From an uncultured bacterium (GTDB taxonomy: Bacteria > Bacillota > Clostridia > Oscillospirales > Oscillospiraceae): DNA of 14,047 nucleotides. Every line of letters begins with the position of its first letter. Position 1 is the first letter of the stretch. Where the stretch lies: positions 1-14,047 of the forward strand of contig CASECK010000023.1 in the NCBI GenBank assembly GCA_949286295.1. Reading direction: 5' to 3'. Position numbers and translations under genes: made by a program. A model generated the notes under the pieces. The model did no database searches. It was not told where the DNA came from and saw nothing but the letters and a program-made list of their open reading frames with translations. This document shows, piece after piece, positions 13,101 to 14,047 of this stretch.

Positions 13101-14047
13101 GGGTGACGAAATTCCGGGCGGGCCTCTACCCCCTGACCACCTATAACCGGGACACCGCCGGCGCGGTGATTGACCAGGTGGAGGCCTTCGCCCAGGCCCA
13201 CCATGCCCGGACGGGCACCCGCCTGGTCTGGTGCTCCGACGAGTTTTATCTGCTGGCCGGCCGGGAGCTGCCGGAGGAGGGCTACTACGAGGAGTTTACC
13301 CAGCTGGACAACGGGGTCGGGATGCTCACCCTCCTGAGCCGGGAGTTTGGCCGGGCGCTGGAGCTGATGCAGCCCCAGGAGATGGAGGGGGCCTCCCCTT
13401 TCTCCATTGCCACCGGCGTGTCCGCCGCCCCGTTTCTGGAAAAATTAGTGGCCCGGGCGGGGGCGGTGTGTGATAAAATAGAGGGGAAGGTGTACCCCAT
13501 CGTCAACCACTTCTTTGGTCCGACCATCACCGTGGCCGGGCTGGTCACCGGGGGGGACCTGATTGCCCAGCTCCGGGGCCGGGACCTGGGCCGGCGGCTG
13601 CTCATCCCCTCCAGTATGCTCCGCGCCGGGGAGCGGGTCTTCCTGGACGACGTGACGGTGGACGACGTGGAGCGGGAGCTGGGCGTCCCCGTGACGGCGG
13701 TGGCCCAGGACGGCTACGAGCTGCTGGACGCCATATGCGGTCTGGCCGCCCCGCCGCCGGAGCAGGCCGCCCGGCGGGAGGAGACGGAATACTATCAATA
13801 CCGGCAGATGTGACGGGCCGGGCCGGCGCGCCCCCCCGGACCCTGCTTTTGGAAAGGGAAGTGAAGCCATGAAGCCCTTGGTGGCTATCGTCGGACGGCC
13901 GAATGTAGGGAAATCTATGCTGTTCAATAAATTGTGCGGCCAGCGGCTGTCCATTGTGGAGGACACCCCCGGGGTCACCCGGGACCGGCTGTACGCCCAG
14001 TGCGAGTGGCGCAGCCGAATCTTTGACCTTGTGGACACCGGCGGCAT

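Overview
The window looks like chromosomal DNA of a high-GC, spore-forming Firmicute of class Clostridia, most likely from the Oscillospiraceae (Flavonifractor/Pseudoflavonifractor-like). This rests on gene content and order, not on a database search. The pointers are a division and cell-wall (dcw) cluster with a SpoVD-type PBP carrying PASTA domains, a MurE with the DAP-type DNPR motif, a SleC-like spore cortex-lytic locus, and a DUF512 radical-SAM gene directly upstream of der.

Positions 1-8489, minus strand: one dcw cluster read right to left as mraZ, rsmH, ftsL, spoVD/ftsI-type PBP, murE, mraY, ftsW. The left edge cuts ftsW just before its C-terminus. The genes are tightly spaced except for 163 nt between ftsL and the PBP gene. 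That gap holds a good candidate sigma-E promoter and a terminator-like hairpin with a possible competing antiterminator. murF and murD are absent from their usual places around mraY. The cluster is headed by a sigma-A-like promoter followed by AAAGTGG repeats that match known MraZ operators, suggesting autoregulation. Together these genes make lipid I (MurE, MraY), polymerise and crosslink septal peptidoglycan (FtsW, PBP) and assemble the divisome (FtsL).

Positions 8490-8921: a 432-nt divergent intergenic region. It holds the mraZ promoter and operator, a perfect 13-bp palindrome next to the -35 box, smaller hairpins, an A/T tract, and a near-consensus promoter for the plus-strand gene. Positions 8922-9497, plus strand: a family-4 (4Fe-4S) uracil-DNA glycosylase ending at a strong intrinsic terminator.

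Positions 9592-11792, minus strand: a three-gene set that looks like a dismembered spore cortex-lytic enzyme of the SleC type. It has a small beta-rich domain protein, a SpoIID-like plus peptidoglycan-binding protein, and a second peptidoglycan-binding protein. The first two lie in the same reading frame and are separated only by one TGA codon and three sense codons. This is the most striking observation in the window.

Positions 11871-14047, plus strand: a DUF5655-like small protein with its own promoter, then a PDZ/radical-SAM DUF512 protein with a strong promoter, then the start of der (ribosome-assembly GTPase), cut by the right edge. No tRNA, rRNA, CRISPR array, insertion sequence or prophage gene was seen.
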